Shown here piece after piece: positions 8,577 through 22,777 of a DNA stretch of 64,000 nt (positions are counted from its first letter, which is position 1; every line of letters starts with the position of its first letter). Location: positions 744,001 through 808,000 of the forward strand of contig NZ_JALJRZ010000001.1 in the NCBI RefSeq assembly GCF_024519435.1, written 5' to 3'. The position numbers were made by a program, and so were the translations under genes. Source of the DNA: Terrabacter sp. Ter38 (GTDB lineage Bacteria > Actinomycetota > Actinomycetes > Actinomycetales > Dermatophilaceae). The notes beneath the pieces were generated by a model. That model did not search any database. It was not told where the DNA came from and saw only the letters and a list, made by a program, of their open reading frames with translations.

Positions 8577-10718
8577 ATGTGCCCGCCCTCTCCCGCGACG
8601 CCAGACCTGCCTCCCGAGCACGGGGTCCGGCTCACCGCCGAAGGAGCCCAGTTCTCCGTCTACGCCGGCCATGCCCGGGCCGTCGAGGTGTGCCTCTTCG
8701 ACACCGACGCCGACGGCGCCGAGACCGAGCGACGGGTGCCGCTGCGGCACCGGGCGCACGGCACGTGGTTCGACACCGTGCCGGGGGTCGGGGCGGGCCA
8801 GCGCTACGCCTTCCGCGTCGACGGCGACTGGGACCCCGACCGGTCCCTGCTGCACAACCCTGCCAAGCTGCTCCTCGACCCCTACGCCCGTGCCGTCGAG
8901 GGCGGCGTCCGGCTCGACCCGGCCGTCTACGCCCACCGCGTCGGCCCGGACCTACACGGTGACCTCTGGGTGCGTGACGACCGCGACTCAGCGCCACACA
9001 TGCCCCGCTGCGTCATCGTCGAGGACGAGTTCGACTGGGGCGCAGACGAGTTCCCACGACGCTCACTCACCGAGTCGATCATCTACGAGGTCCACGTCAA
9101 GAACGCCACCCGGCTGCACCCGGGCGTCCCCGAGGAGCTCAGGGGGACGTATGCCGGCCTCGCCCACCCCGCGTTCGTCGACCACCTGCTCGGGCTGGGT
9201 GTCACGGCCGTCGAGCTCCTGCCGGTGCACACCTTCACGCACGAGCCCGACCTGGTGCTCCGCGAGCTGACGAACCACTGGGGCTACAACACGCTCGGGT
9301 TCTTCTCCCCGCACGCCGCCTACGCGTCGACGGCAGACCCGCAGGGCGCCCTCGACGAGTTCAAGACGATGGTCAAGGACCTCCACGCGGCCGGTATCGA
9401 GGTCCTTCTCGACGTCGTCTACAACCACACGGCCGAGAACGCCCGCGAGGGGATGACGCTCTCGTGGCGCGGGCTCGACCAGCGGGCGTACTACCGCGTC
9501 GACGGTCGGGGCCGCGACATCGACGTCACCGGGTGCGGCAACACCCTCGACCTGACGCACCCCGTCGTCGCCCGGATGGTCCTCGACTCGCTGCGCTACT
9601 GGGTGCAGGAGTGCCACGTCGACGGCTTCCGCTTCGACCTCGCCGTCGCCCTCGGCCGCGGCAAGGACGACGGCTTCGACCGCGACCACCCGTTCCTCGT
9701 GGCCCTGCGCACCGACCCCGTCCTGTCCCGCGCCAAGCTCGTGGCCGAGCCGTGGGACCTCGGCATCCACGGCTGGCGCACCGGGCAGTTCCCGCCGCCG
9801 TTCTCGGAGTGGAACGACCGCTACCGCGACACGACCCGGACCTTCTGGCTGCGCGACCTCGCCGCCTCCGCGTTAGGAGGGGTCGGCCACGGCGTCCGCG
9901 AGCTGGCCACCCGCCTGGCCGGGTCGCAGGACCTCTTCGACCGACACGACCGCGGCACCATCGCCTCCGTCAACTTCGTGACAGCTCACGACGGCTTCAC
10001 GCTCGCCGACCTGACGACCTACGACACGAAGCACAACGGTGCGAACGGCCACAGCGGCGCCGACGGCTCCAACGACAACCGGTCGTGGAACCACGGCGTG
10101 GAGGGCCGCACCGACGACTGCGCCATCACGACCGCGCGGCGCCGCTCGATCCGCAACCTGCTCGGCACGCTCCTGCTGTCGACCGGCGTGCCCATGCTCA
10201 ACGCCGGTGACGAGCTGGGACGGAGCCAGCGCGGCAACAACAACCCCTACTCCCAGGACAACGAGATCAGCTGGATGTCCTGGGACCTCGAGCCATGGCA
10301 GGCCGACCTCCTCGACACGACGCGGCACCTCGTCCGACTGCGGCACGAACACCCCGTGCTCCGGCAACGGGCGTTCTTCTCCGGCAGGCAGATCCATGCG
10401 GATGGCTCGACCGACCTCGGGTGGTTCGCGGCCGACGGACACCCCATGGGCGATCGCTGGGACGGCCCTGCCGCCCACGTCCTGCAGGGCCTCTACGACG
10501 GTGCGCGCCTCTCCCAGCGGTCGGTGCTCATCGTCGTCAACGGCTCGGCGCACCCGGTCGAGGTCACCCTGCCGACGGCGCCCGGAGCGGCGGCCTACGA
10601 GCTGCTCTGGGACAGCGCCGAGGAGCGGCCCGCTCCCCCGTCGGATGCCGTCGACGCGGGCGTCCCCGTCATGATGGGTGCCGCATCGATGCGTGTCTGG
10701 CGCTCGACCGCCGACTGA
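8577..10718 (+). CDS. glgX: Glycogen debranching enzyme GlgX
   Basis: 713-aa GH13 enzyme that hydrolyses alpha-1,6 branches of (phosphorylase-trimmed) glycogen. An N-terminal CBM48-like beta domain (residues 10-110) precedes the barrel. Catalytic residues: D354 in GFRFDLA, E391 in VAEPWD and D472 in TAHDGF. The DELGRSQRGNNNPYSQDNE segment is typical of GlgX/TreX. The frame is open from 8067, but ATG 8577 fits the family N-terminus and has TACGCT seven bases upstream. It is convergent with glgP, across a long terminator, giving debranching and phosphorolysis side by side. Confidence 0.95.
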   Translation: MCPPSPATPDLPPEHGVRLTAEGAQFSVYAGHARAVEVCLFDTDADGAETERRVPLRHRAHGTWFDTVPGVGAGQRYAFRVDGDWDPDRSLLHNPAKLLLDPYARAVEGGVRLDPAVYAHRVGPDLHGDLWVRDDRDSAPHMPRCVIVEDEFDWGADEFPRRSLTESIIYEVHVKNATRLHPGVPEELRGTYAGLAHPAFVDHLLGLGVTAVELLPVHTFTHEPDLVLRELTNHWGYNTLGFFSPHAAYASTADPQGALDEFKTMVKDLHAAGIEVLLDVVYNHTAENAREGMTLSWRGLDQRAYYRVDGRGRDIDVTGCGNTLDLTHPVVARMVLDSLRYWVQECHVDGFRFDLAVALGRGKDDGFDRDHPFLVALRTDPVLSRAKLVAEPWDLGIHGWRTGQFPPPFSEWNDRYRDTTRTFWLRDLAASALGGVGHGVRELATRLAGSQDLFDRHDRGTIASVNFVTAHDGFTLADLTTYDTKHNGANGHSGADGSNDNRSWNHGVEGRTDDCAITTARRRSIRNLLGTLLLSTGVPMLNAGDELGRSQRGNNNPYSQDNEISWMSWDLEPWQADLLDTTRHLVRLRHEHPVLRQRAFFSGRQIHADGSTDLGWFAADGHPMGDRWDGPAAHVLQGLYDGARLSQRSVLIVVNGSAHPVEVTLPTAPGAAAYELLWDSAEERPAPPSDAVDAGVPVMMGAASMRVWRSTAD

Positions 10719-10754
10719 CGTCGAGACCCCGGCACACGGCATACGTCCTCGGAC

Positions 10755-10794
10755 GACGAGAGCCCGGACCCCACGCGGGGTCCGGGCTCTCGTC
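10755..10794. terminator. Bidirectional terminator, perfect 18-bp stem
   Basis: The arm 10755-10772 (GACGAGAGCCCGGACCCC) pairs perfectly with 10777-10794 around the loop ACGC, between convergent glgX and glgP. Confidence 0.85.
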
Positions 10795-10802
10795 AACGAG
10801 CC

Positions 10803-13391
10803 TCAGGCGTTGCGCGCGAGTCCCAGCTCGGCCGGCCCGGCGAGGCCGGGGTGCTTCGGGACGACGCGGACGCTGTAGCCGAACGACCCGGTGCGGCGCA
10901 GCGGCTGCGAGCCGGCGAACTGGTGCCGGCCGTCGGCGTAGGACTCGACGAGGGTGAGCGGGGCGACCTCCATGCCCCACAGCTCGTCGACGTCGTTGAC
11001 GTGTCCGTGGACGAGCTGCACCTCGACGTCGTCGGGGGTGAGCCCGTCGAGGGCGACGTAGGCGCGCAGGTCGAGGACGTCGCCGATCTGCGGCGAGTCC
11101 GACAGGCCCGAGGACTCGACGTGCTCGACCTTGACCTTGGGCCAGGCCGTGCGGATCTTCGTCTTGTAGGTGGCGAGGTCCTTGGCGCCGGCGAACTCCG
11201 ACCCGGACACCGAGCGCCCGGCTCCGGCGGCGGGGCTGTAGAGCTGCTCCGTGTAGTCCTGCACCATGCGGCTCGCGAGCACCTTCGGACCGAGCGTCTT
11301 GAGGGTGTGGGTCATCATGGCGATCCAGCCCTGCGGCAGACCCGCGGCGTCCCGGTCGTAGAACTTCGCGGCGACGTCGTTCTCGATGAGGTCGTAGAGC
11401 GCCGAGGCCTCGATGTCGTCACGCCGGTCGGCGTCCTCGACGCCGTCGGCGGTCGGGATCGCCCAGCCGTTGCGACCGTCGAACCACTCGTCCCACCACC
11501 CGTCGAGGATCGAGAGGTTGAGGCCACCGTTGAGAGCCGCCTTCATGCCCGACGTGCCGCACGCCTCGAACGGGCGCAGCGGGTTGTTGAGCCAGACGTC
11601 GCAGCCCGGGTAGAGGTGCTGGGCCATCGCGATGTCGTAGTTGGGCAGGAAGACGATGCGGTGACGCACCTCGGGGTCGTCGGCGAAGCGGACCATCTCC
11701 TGGATGAGGCGCTTGCCGGTCTCGTCGGCCGGGTGCGACTTGCCGGCGATGACGAGCTGCACCGGGCGCTCCGGGTGGAGCAGGAGGCGCTTGAGCCGCT
11801 CGGGGTCGCGCAGCATCAGGGTGAGGCGCTTGTACGTCGGGACGCGCCTGGCGAAGCCGATCGTCAGCACGTCGGGGTCGAGGATGTCCTCGACCCAGCC
11901 GAGCTCGGCGTCGCTCGCGCCACGCTTCTGCCACGAGGCCTTGACGCGACGCCGCGCGTCGGCGACGAGCTTCTCGCGCATCACGCGCTTGGTCGACCAC
12001 ACGGCGTCTGCGGGCACCTCGTCGATGCGTTCCCAGGCGTTCTCGCCGGAGATGTCGGTGGTGCCGAGGTGCTTGCGGGCCACGTCGTAGACGGCCCGGT
12101 CGACCCAGGTCGGGGCGTGGACACCGTTGGTGATGCTCGAGATCGGGACCTCGACGTCGTCGAAGCCCGGCCACAGTCCGTCGAACATCTCGCGGCTCAC
12201 GACGCCGTGCAGCTGGGACACGCCGTTGGCGCGCTGCGCGAGACGCAGGCCCATGACGGCCATGTTGAAGATGCCCGGCTGGCCACCCTCGTAGTCCTCG
12301 GCGCCGAGGGCGAGCAGGCGCTCGACCGGCACTCCGGGGATGGCGTTGGCGCCGCCGAAGAAGAGGTTGATCTTCGCGGCGTCGAAGCGGTCGATGCCGG
12401 CGGGCACGGGCGTGTGGGTCGTGAAGACCGTCGCGGCGCGCACGGCCTCGAGGGCCTCGTCGAAGGTCAGGCCGTGGTCGCGGACCAGCTCGGTGATGCG
12501 CTCGACGCCGAGGAAGCCGGCGTGGCCCTCGTTGGTGTGGTAGACCTCCGGCGTCGGGTCGCCGGACAGGCGGGACCACAGACGCAGGGCGCGGACACCA
12601 CCGATGCCGAGGAGCAGCTCCTGCTCGAGGCGGGTGTCGCCGCCGCCGCCGTAGAGCGACTCGGTGACCTTGCGGGTCTGCTCGTCGTTGCCGGGCACGT
12701 CGGAGTCGAGCAGCAGCAGGGGCACGCGGCCGACCTGCGCCTTCCAGACGTGGGCGTGCAGCTGGCGGCCCGCGGGCAGGCTCACGGTGACGACGGCAGG
12801 CGTGCCGTCCTCCTCGCGCAGCAGCGACAGCGGGAGACCGTCGGGGTCGAGGACGGGGTAGGTCTCGACCTGCCACCCGTCGCGGTTGAGCGACTGCTTG
12901 AAGTAGCCGGTCTTGTAGAAGAGCCCGACGCCGACGATCGGCACACCGAGGTCCGACGCGGTCTTGAGGTGGTCGCCGGCCAGGATGCCGAGGCCGCCGG
13001 AGTACTGCGGCAGCACGGACGTGATGCCGAACTCCGGGCTGAAGTACGCGATCGCGGCCGGGGCGGCCTTGCCGGCGGCCTCCTGCTCGCGGCTCCACGA
13101 CTGGTACCAGCGTTCGTCGGAGAGGTAGTGGTGCAGGTCCTCGTTGGCGGCCACGACACTGCCGACGAACTCGTCGTCGGCGGCCAGGGAGGCCAGCTCG
13201 TCGGAGGACAGGCGGGAGAGGAGCTTGACGGGGTCCTCACCGGCCTGGGCCCACTTGCGGGCGCTGATGCTCTCGAACAGGTCGCGGGTCGGCGGGTGCC
13301 AGGACCAGCGCAGGTTGCTCGCGAGGACGCCGAGTCCCTCGATGCGGCTCGGCAGGACGGTACGGACGCTGAAGCGACGGATGGCCTTCAC
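10803..13391 (-). CDS. glgP: Alpha-glucan phosphorylase
   Basis: 862-aa PLP-dependent phosphorylase releasing glucose-1-phosphate from glucan ends. It begins with a DUF3417-type segment (VKAIRRFSVRTVLPSRIEGL onward), diagnostic of the actinobacterial GlgP/MalP type, and carries the conserved PLP segment EACGTSGMKAALNG, in which the Lys of GMKA is the PLP lysine. The frame is open to 13586, but GTG 13391 matches the family start and TATGCT lies eight bases upstream. It is divergent from glgE and shares its 122-bp regulatory region, so breakdown and GlgE-dependent synthesis may be co-controlled. Confidence 0.93.
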   Translation of the reverse strand: MKAIRRFSVRTVLPSRIEGLGVLASNLRWSWHPPTRDLFESISARKWAQAGEDPVKLLSRLSSDELASLAADDEFVGSVVAANEDLHHYLSDERWYQSWSREQEAAGKAAPAAIAYFSPEFGITSVLPQYSGGLGILAGDHLKTASDLGVPIVGVGLFYKTGYFKQSLNRDGWQVETYPVLDPDGLPLSLLREEDGTPAVVTVSLPAGRQLHAHVWKAQVGRVPLLLLDSDVPGNDEQTRKVTESLYGGGGDTRLEQELLLGIGGVRALRLWSRLSGDPTPEVYHTNEGHAGFLGVERITELVRDHGLTFDEALEAVRAATVFTTHTPVPAGIDRFDAAKINLFFGGANAIPGVPVERLLALGAEDYEGGQPGIFNMAVMGLRLAQRANGVSQLHGVVSREMFDGLWPGFDDVEVPISSITNGVHAPTWVDRAVYDVARKHLGTTDISGENAWERIDEVPADAVWSTKRVMREKLVADARRRVKASWQKRGASDAELGWVEDILDPDVLTIGFARRVPTYKRLTLMLRDPERLKRLLLHPERPVQLVIAGKSHPADETGKRLIQEMVRFADDPEVRHRIVFLPNYDIAMAQHLYPGCDVWLNNPLRPFEACGTSGMKAALNGGLNLSILDGWWDEWFDGRNGWAIPTADGVEDADRRDDIEASALYDLIENDVAAKFYDRDAAGLPQGWIAMMTHTLKTLGPKVLASRMVQDYTEQLYSPAAGAGRSVSGSEFAGAKDLATYKTKIRTAWPKVKVEHVESSGLSDSPQIGDVLDLRAYVALDGLTPDDVEVQLVHGHVNDVDELWGMEVAPLTLVESYADGRHQFAGSQPLRRTGSFGYSVRVVPKHPGLAGPAELGLARNA

Positions 13392-13399
13392 AAGGGGAC

Positions 13400-13405
13400 A
13401 GCATA
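13400..13405 (-). promoter_or_regulatory. -10 box of a probable leaderless promoter, glgP
   Basis: TATGCT on the minus strand, eight bases before the GTG at 13391. Confidence 0.5.
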
Positions 13406-13500
13406 GGGGTCGCGATGACGGCTTCTTGCAACCCTTGCAGCGGGGTTTCACCCATCGGACGGGGCCTCGGCGCGTCATGGGCCAAACGCTGCAACTTCGA

Positions 13501-13506
13501 TACGGT
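13501..13506 (+). promoter_or_regulatory. -10 box of a leaderless promoter, glgE operon
   Basis: TACGGT, seven bases, then GTG 13514. Together with TATGCT at 13400-13405 it defines a compact divergent control region between glgP and glgE. Confidence 0.6.
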
Positions 13507-13513
13507 CGATCAC

Positions 13514-15718
13514 GTGACTGGCTCAGCGAAGAAGCCCCGTTCCAGCAAGCCGAACCGCGTGCGCAGCGCCGCTCCCCCAGCTCCACGACGCGACGATGCC
13601 ACCCCGACCGCAGACACCGCGTTCGTCGACGACACCGAGGCAGGAGCCGTCCACCTCGCCCCCGACCACCCCGTGAGCGCGCCGCCGACCGTCGAGGGCA
13701 TGCCGGGTGGCGCGCTCCCGATGGGCCGCATCCCCGTGAGCGACGTCCGCCCTCTCGTCGACGGCGGCACGCGCCCGGCGAAGTCGGTCGTCGGCGAGGA
13801 GTTCACCGTCCGGGCCAAGGTCTTCCGCGAGGGCCACGACGCGGTCAACGCGACCGCAGTGCTCACCGACCCTGACGGCACCGACCACTACTTCGCCATG
13901 CACAGCGTCAACCCCGGCCTGTCCGAGTGGGCCGCCACCGTCGTCGCCGACCGCGAGGGTTGGTGGACCTACCGCGTCGAGGGCTGGTCCGACCCGTACG
14001 CGACGTGGGTGCACGACGCCGGCATCAAGATCGCCGCCGGCGTCGACGAGGACCTCATGTGCGCCGAGGGCGTCCGCGTGCTCGAGCGTTTCGCCACGGC
14101 CGTCCGCGGCCTCGGCGTCGACGCCTCCGAGATCGACAAGGGTGTCGTCGCCCTGGGCGACAACCGGACCCCGGCCGCGCACCGCTTCGGCGCGGCGACG
14201 TCACCGGAGATCGCCGGCCTCGCCGCCCTCGTGCCGCTGCGGGAGTTCGTGTCGGCCTCACCGGCATACTCCCTGCTCGTCGAGCGCGAGCGCGCGCTCT
14301 ACGGCGCCTGGTACGAGATCTTCCCCCGGTCCGAGGGCGCCCACCGCGACGAGAAGACCGGCGAGTGGGTCTCGGGAACGTTCAGGTCCGCCGCCGAGCG
14401 GCTGCCCGCCATCGCCGACATGGGCTTCGACGTCGTCTACCTGACGCCGATCCACCCGATCGGGACGACGGCCCGCAAGGGCCGCAACAACTCGCTCGCG
14501 GCCCAGCCCGGCGACCCGGGATCCCCTTATGCCATCGGGTCGCCCGACGGCGGCCACGACGCGATCCACCCCGACCTCGGCACGTTCGAGGACTTCGACC
14601 ACTTCGTCGCCGAGACGCGACGGCTCGGCATGGAGGTGGCTCTCGACATCGCGTTGCAGGCCTCCCCCGACCACCCGTGGGTCCAGACCCACCCCGACCT
14701 CTTCACGACGCGGGCCGACGGCACCATCGCCTACGCCGAGAACCCGCCGAAGAAGTACCAGGACATCTACCCGCTCAACTTCGACAACGACCCGGCCGGG
14801 TCCTACGCCGAGGTACGCCGGGTCATCCAGGTGTGGCTCGACCACGGGGTGCGCATCTTCCGCGTCGACAACCCCCACACGAAGCCGGTCGCCTTCTGGC
14901 AGTGGCTGATCGCCGATGTCGCACAGAACCACCCCGACACCATCTGGCTGTCCGAGGCCTTCACCAAGCCGGCGATGATGCACCACCTCGCCAAGGCCGG
15001 CTTCCAGCAGAGCTACACCTACTACGCGTGGCGCAACGCGAAGTGGGAGCTCGAGGAGTACGGCACCGAGCTCGCGGGCGAGGACACCGGGTCGGCGTAC
15101 ATGCGCCCGGCCTTCTGGCCGACGACGCACGACATCCTCACCCCATACATGCAGTACGGCGGCCCCACCGCGTGGAAGCTGCGCGCCGCGGTCGCCGCGA
15201 CGATGGCCCCGACGTACGGCATCTACGCCGGCTACGAGCTGATGGAGCACGTGGCCCGTCCGGGGGCCGAGGAACAGCTCGACAACGAGAAGTACGAGTA
15301 CAAGGACCGCCAGTGGTACCTCTACGAGCCGGGCGGGCCCCTCGAGAGCCGCTCGCTCGCCTGGTACCTCAAGCGGCTCAACGACATCCGCTCCTGGCAC
15401 CCCGCGCTGCACTGGCTGCGCAACCTGCGCTTCCACGCCGCCGACGACGAGAACGTCATGGTCTTCAGCAAGTCCCGTGTCGTCGACCGGGCCACGGGCG
15501 AGCGCGACACCGTCCTCGTCATCGCCAACCTCGACCCGCACGCCACGCGTGAGACGTGGGTGCACCTCGACATGGAGGCACTGGGTATGGCCACGTGGTC
15601 GACGTTCGACGCACACGACCACATCACGAACCAGACGTGGGAGTGGCGCCAGGACAACTTCGTGCGGCTCGGTCCCGACTCCGAACCCGTCCACATCATC
15701 CACGTGAGGAGCCACTGA
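13514..15718 (+). CDS. glgE: Alpha-1,4-glucan:maltose-1-phosphate maltosyltransferase
   Basis: 734-aa GH13 transferase that extends alpha-1,4-glucan with maltosyl units from maltose-1-phosphate. After a disordered N-terminal tail (about residues 1-75) comes the family-typical GRIPVSDVRP and the immunoglobulin-like domain, then the barrel with nucleophile D452 in FRVDNPHTKP and acid/base E481 in LSEAF; both contexts are characteristic of GlgE rather than amylases. The frame is open from 13415, but GTG 13514 has TACGGT seven bases before it. First gene of glgE-treS-mak-glgB-pgm, the complete route from trehalose to branched glucan. Confidence 0.95.
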   Translation: MTGSAKKPRSSKPNRVRSAAPPAPRRDDATPTADTAFVDDTEAGAVHLAPDHPVSAPPTVEGMPGGALPMGRIPVSDVRPLVDGGTRPAKSVVGEEFTVRAKVFREGHDAVNATAVLTDPDGTDHYFAMHSVNPGLSEWAATVVADREGWWTYRVEGWSDPYATWVHDAGIKIAAGVDEDLMCAEGVRVLERFATAVRGLGVDASEIDKGVVALGDNRTPAAHRFGAATSPEIAGLAALVPLREFVSASPAYSLLVERERALYGAWYEIFPRSEGAHRDEKTGEWVSGTFRSAAERLPAIADMGFDVVYLTPIHPIGTTARKGRNNSLAAQPGDPGSPYAIGSPDGGHDAIHPDLGTFEDFDHFVAETRRLGMEVALDIALQASPDHPWVQTHPDLFTTRADGTIAYAENPPKKYQDIYPLNFDNDPAGSYAEVRRVIQVWLDHGVRIFRVDNPHTKPVAFWQWLIADVAQNHPDTIWLSEAFTKPAMMHHLAKAGFQQSYTYYAWRNAKWELEEYGTELAGEDTGSAYMRPAFWPTTHDILTPYMQYGGPTAWKLRAAVAATMAPTYGIYAGYELMEHVARPGAEEQLDNEKYEYKDRQWYLYEPGGPLESRSLAWYLKRLNDIRSWHPALHWLRNLRFHAADDENVMVFSKSRVVDRATGERDTVLVIANLDPHATRETWVHLDMEALGMATWSTFDAHDHITNQTWEWRQDNFVRLGPDSEPVHIIHVRSH

Positions 15719-15721
15719 CGC

Positions 15722-17427
<1,706 letters not shown>

Positions 17428-17428
<1 letters not shown>

Positions 17429-18855
17429 TGGCCATCGTGCACCAGGGCGCGACGATCGTGCCGACCAAGACCGAGATGGTCACCGAGTGGATGCCGCACC
17501 AGCGGTGGTACCACGGCAAGGGCCACGTGCCACAGCTGCGCCGTGTCGGCGGGTTCCGCTTCGAGGATCCCGAGGGCGAGGTGGGCTGCGAGACGCTGCT
17601 GCTCGCCGACGAGGCCGTGGCTCCGGCCGTCGTCTACCAGGTGCCCCTGACCTACCGCCCGGCCCCGCTCGAGGGCGCCGAGCACGCGCTGCTCGGCACG
17701 ATGGAGCACAGCGTCCTCGGCACGCGGTGGGTCTACGACGGACCGCACGACCCGGTCTACGTCAGCCAGCTCATGGCCACGATCCTCGGCGGTGGCGTCT
17801 CCGACGACGCGCAGGCCTCGGTCGGCAGCAACGCGCTCGCCAGGGGCTCCTCGACCGGACACGCCGAGGGGTCGGTGTCGTCGTCGACCGTGCTCAGCGG
17901 CGAACAGTCCAACACGTCGGTCATCTGCCGCATGACCGCTCCTCACGGCGGCCCGGCCGAGCCCGTCATCGTCAAGGTCTTCCGCACCCTGCAGGACGGC
18001 GACAACCCCGACGTCGTCGTCCAGTCCGCGCTGACCCAGGAGGGCTCGGACCGCGTCCCGACGGCCATCGGCCACCTGTCGGGGGCCTGGGACGCCCCGG
18101 GCGACGGCGCGACGATGCACGGCCACCTCGCCTTCGCGCAGGAGTTCATCCCCGGGGTCGAGGACGCGTGGCGGGTCGCGCTCGTCGCCGCTGCGTCGGG
18201 CACGGACTTCACCGACCGTGCCCGTGACCTCGGCGTCGTCACCGCGCAGATCCACACGGCGCTCGCGCACGCCCTCGGCACCCACGAGGTGACGCCCGAG
18301 GCGCGAGAGGCCGTCGTCACGTCGATGCGCCAGAGGTATGCCGCCGCCTTGGCGCTCGTGCCCGACCTCGCCTCCCGCTCGGCCGCCGTCGAACGCGTCG
18401 TCGCGTCCGTGCGCGACGTGCACTGGCCGTCGCTGCAGCGGATCCACGGCGACTACCACCTCGGCCAGGTGCTCGACGTGCCCGAGCGCGGGTGGGTGGC
18501 CCTGGACTTCGAGGGCGAGCCACTGCGCCCGCTCGCCGAACGCGTACTCCCCGATCTCACGGCGCGCGACGTCGCGGGGATGCTGCGCTCCTTCGACTAC
18601 GCCGCGGGCTCCGTGGCGCTGGCCGAGTCACCGGTCGACGCGACTGCCTGGGCGGCGGCCTGCCGGGCTGCCTTCCTCGACGGGTACGCCTCCGTCGCAG
18701 GGGCGCCCGACGCCGACGCGCAGGCACTGACCCGCGCGCTCGAGCTCGACAAGGCGCTCTACGAGGTGGTCTACGAGGCCCGCAACCGGCCCTCGTGGCT
18801 GCCGATCCCGCTCGGCGCCGTCGAGCGACTCACCACCGAGGAAGGCACGCCATGA
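17428..18855 (+). CDS. mak: Maltokinase
   Basis: 475-aa kinase (also called Pep2) that phosphorylates maltose to maltose-1-phosphate for GlgE. It has the aminoglycoside phosphotransferase-like catalytic motif HGDYHLGQ at residues 340-347, the downstream Mg-binding DFEGEP and the closing YEARNRPSWLPIPL. A glycine/serine-rich linker near residues 125-155 separates the N-terminal cap from the kinase core. Coupled to treS by TGATG and to glgB by ATGA, which fixes both ends. Product and order match the mycobacterial TreS-Mak-GlgE pathway. Confidence 0.94.
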
Positions 18856-21130
18856 CTACCGAGACCGCCCACGGTCCCTCCCTCGACGACGCCGCCATCA
18901 CGGCCTTCCTCCAGGGCCGCAACGGCCAGCCGCACGACCTGCTCGGCCACCACGTCGGGCCCGGCGGACTGACGATCACCGCCTACCGCCCCTTCGCCAC
19001 CCGGGTCGGCGCCCGGCTCGACTCGGGTGAGCGGGTCGAGCTGCAGCACGTCCGCGACGGCATCTGGTCGATGACCTCGCCCGACTTCGGCACGACCCAC
19101 GACTACCGCCTCCTCGTCGAGTACGGCGACGGCGTCGAGCACGAGCAGGACGACCCCTACCGCTTCGCCCCGACCCTCGGAGAGATCGACCGCCATCTCA
19201 TCAACGAGGGGCGCCACGAGCAGCTGTGGACCGTCCTGGGCGCGCACGTGCGCCACTACCCGGGTCCCCTCGGGGACGTGTGGGGCGTGTCCTTCGCGGT
19301 GTGGGCCCCACGCGCACGCGCCGTCCACGTCATCGGGGACTTCAACGACTGGGACCGCCGCTCGCACCCGATGCGGGCGCTCGGCGAGAGCGGCATCTGG
19401 GAGCTCTTCCTGCCCGGCGCCCAGGAGGGGATGAACTACCAGTTCGCCGTGCGCGGCCCCGACGAGCTCGTCCGGCTCAAGAGCGACCCCATGGCGCGGA
19501 TGACGGAGGTCGCGCCCAAACAGGCGGCCATCGTCACCGAGACCCACTACGACTGGCGCGACGACGACTGGATGGAGCGCCGCCGCACGGGAAACGCCCA
19601 CCAGGGTCCGATGAGCATCTACGAGGTCCACCTCGGCTCGTGGCGCCAGGAGCTCGGCTACCGCGGTCTCGCCGAGCACCTCGTCAACTACGTGCGCGAC
19701 CTCGGCTTCACGCACGTCGAGTTCCTGCCCGTCATGGAGCACCCGTACGTCCCGTCGTGGGGCTACCACGTGACCGGCTACTACGCCCCGAGCTCACGCT
19801 GGGGAAGCCCCGACGACTTCCGCTTCCTCGTCGACGAGCTTCACCGGGCCGGCATCGGGGTCCTGCTCGACTGGGTGCCCGGGCACTTCGCCACCGACGA
19901 GTGGGCCCTGGCTCGCTTCGACGGCCTGCCGCTCTACGAGCACCCGGACCCCCGCAAGGGCTGGCATCCCGAGTGGGGCTCCAACATCTTCGACTACGGC
20001 CGGCCCGAGGTGCGCAACTTCCTCGTCGCCAACGCCATCTACTGGCTCGAGGAGTTCCACCTCGACGGCCTACGCGTCGACGGCGTCGCCTCGATGCTCT
20101 ACCTCGACTACGCCCGCGACGCCGGTGCCTGGGTGCCCAACAAGGACGGCGGGCGCGAGAACCTCGAGGCGGTCGAGCTGCTCAAGGAGACGAACGGCAC
20201 CGCCTACAAGCGCGTCGGCGGGATCGTCACGATCGCCGAGGAGTCGACGACGTGGCCGGGCGTCACGAAGCCGACCAACGAGGGCGGCCTCGGTTTCGGC
20301 TTCAAGTGGAACATGGGCTGGATGAACGACTCGCTGAAGTACCTCGGCGAGGAGCCCATCTACCGCAGCTACCACCACGGCAAGCTCACCTTCTCGCTCA
20401 TGTACGCCTTCGACGAGAACTTCGTGCTGCCGATCAGCCACGACGAGGTCGTCCACGGCAAGGGCTCGCTGCTGCGCAAGTCGCGCGGCCCGCGCGAGGA
20501 GCAGGTCGCGACCCTCCGCGCCTTCCTCGCCTACCTCTGGTGCCACCCCGGCAAGCAGCTGCTCTTCATGGGCTGCGAGTTCGGCCAGGAGTCCGAGTGG
20601 TCCGAGGGACGCAGCCTCGACTGGTGGTTGCTCGAGCAGCCGCTGCACTACCGCGTCCACAACCTCGTCAAGGACCTCAACGGCATCTACCGGGGCAACC
20701 GGGCGCTGTGGGAGCTCGACGCCGACCGCTCGGGCTTCGAGTGGCTCGAGGCCGACGACGCAGCCCACAACACGTTCTCGTGGCTGCGCTTCGGCACGGG
20801 CGACCGGGCGACCGATGCCCCCGTCGTGGCGTGCGTCATGAACTTCAGCGGCGAGACGCAGCAGTCCTACCGCATCGGCCTGCCGCGCGGCGGGCGGTGG
20901 ACGGTCGTCCTCGACACGGCCGGCTACCACCCGGATGCCCCGAGCAGCACCGGCATCGTCGTCGAGGCGCGCGAGGAGGCCTGGCACCAGCAGCCGTATG
21001 CCGCCGACCTCACGGTCCCGCGCCTGTCGACCATCTGGCTCGTGCCCGTCGACGAGCCCTCCGTCCCGGCCGTCGTGGCCGGGACCGTCGCGAGCAGCGA
21101 CGCCGGCCCGAACCCGAACGGAGACCCCTC

Positions 21131-21134
<4 letters not shown>
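18852..21134 (+). CDS. glgB: 1,4-alpha-glucan branching enzyme
   Basis: 760-aa GH13 enzyme that makes alpha-1,6 branches in glucan made by GlgE. It has two N-terminal beta modules (about residues 20-115 and a CBM48 at 125-220), then the barrel with D410 in [10 protein letters not shown]463 in IAEEST and D531 in [11 protein letters not shown]. The long N-terminal form is usual in actinobacteria. The ATG at 18852 overlaps the mak stop by four bases and its own stop overlaps pgm by four. About 20 residues at the C-terminus after VPVDEP are low-complexity and probably dispensable. Confidence 0.96.

Positions 21135-22773
<1,639 letters not shown>

Positions 22774-22777
<4 letters not shown>

Noticed and set aside
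10851-13406. An 851-codon open frame on the plus strand opposite glgP
   Set aside because: Composition is Val/Asp/Gly/Leu/Arg-rich as expected for the mirror of a high-GC gene; glgP on the other strand has clear motifs and a promoter.
13392-13513. Riboswitch in the glgP-glgE gap
   Set aside because: Both genes appear leaderless, leaving no 5' leader in which a riboswitch could sit.
19226-21130. Upstream extension of pgm through glgB
   Set aside because: The frame is open by chance; the N-terminus of phosphoglucomutase matches the ATG at 21131, which overlaps the glgB stop.
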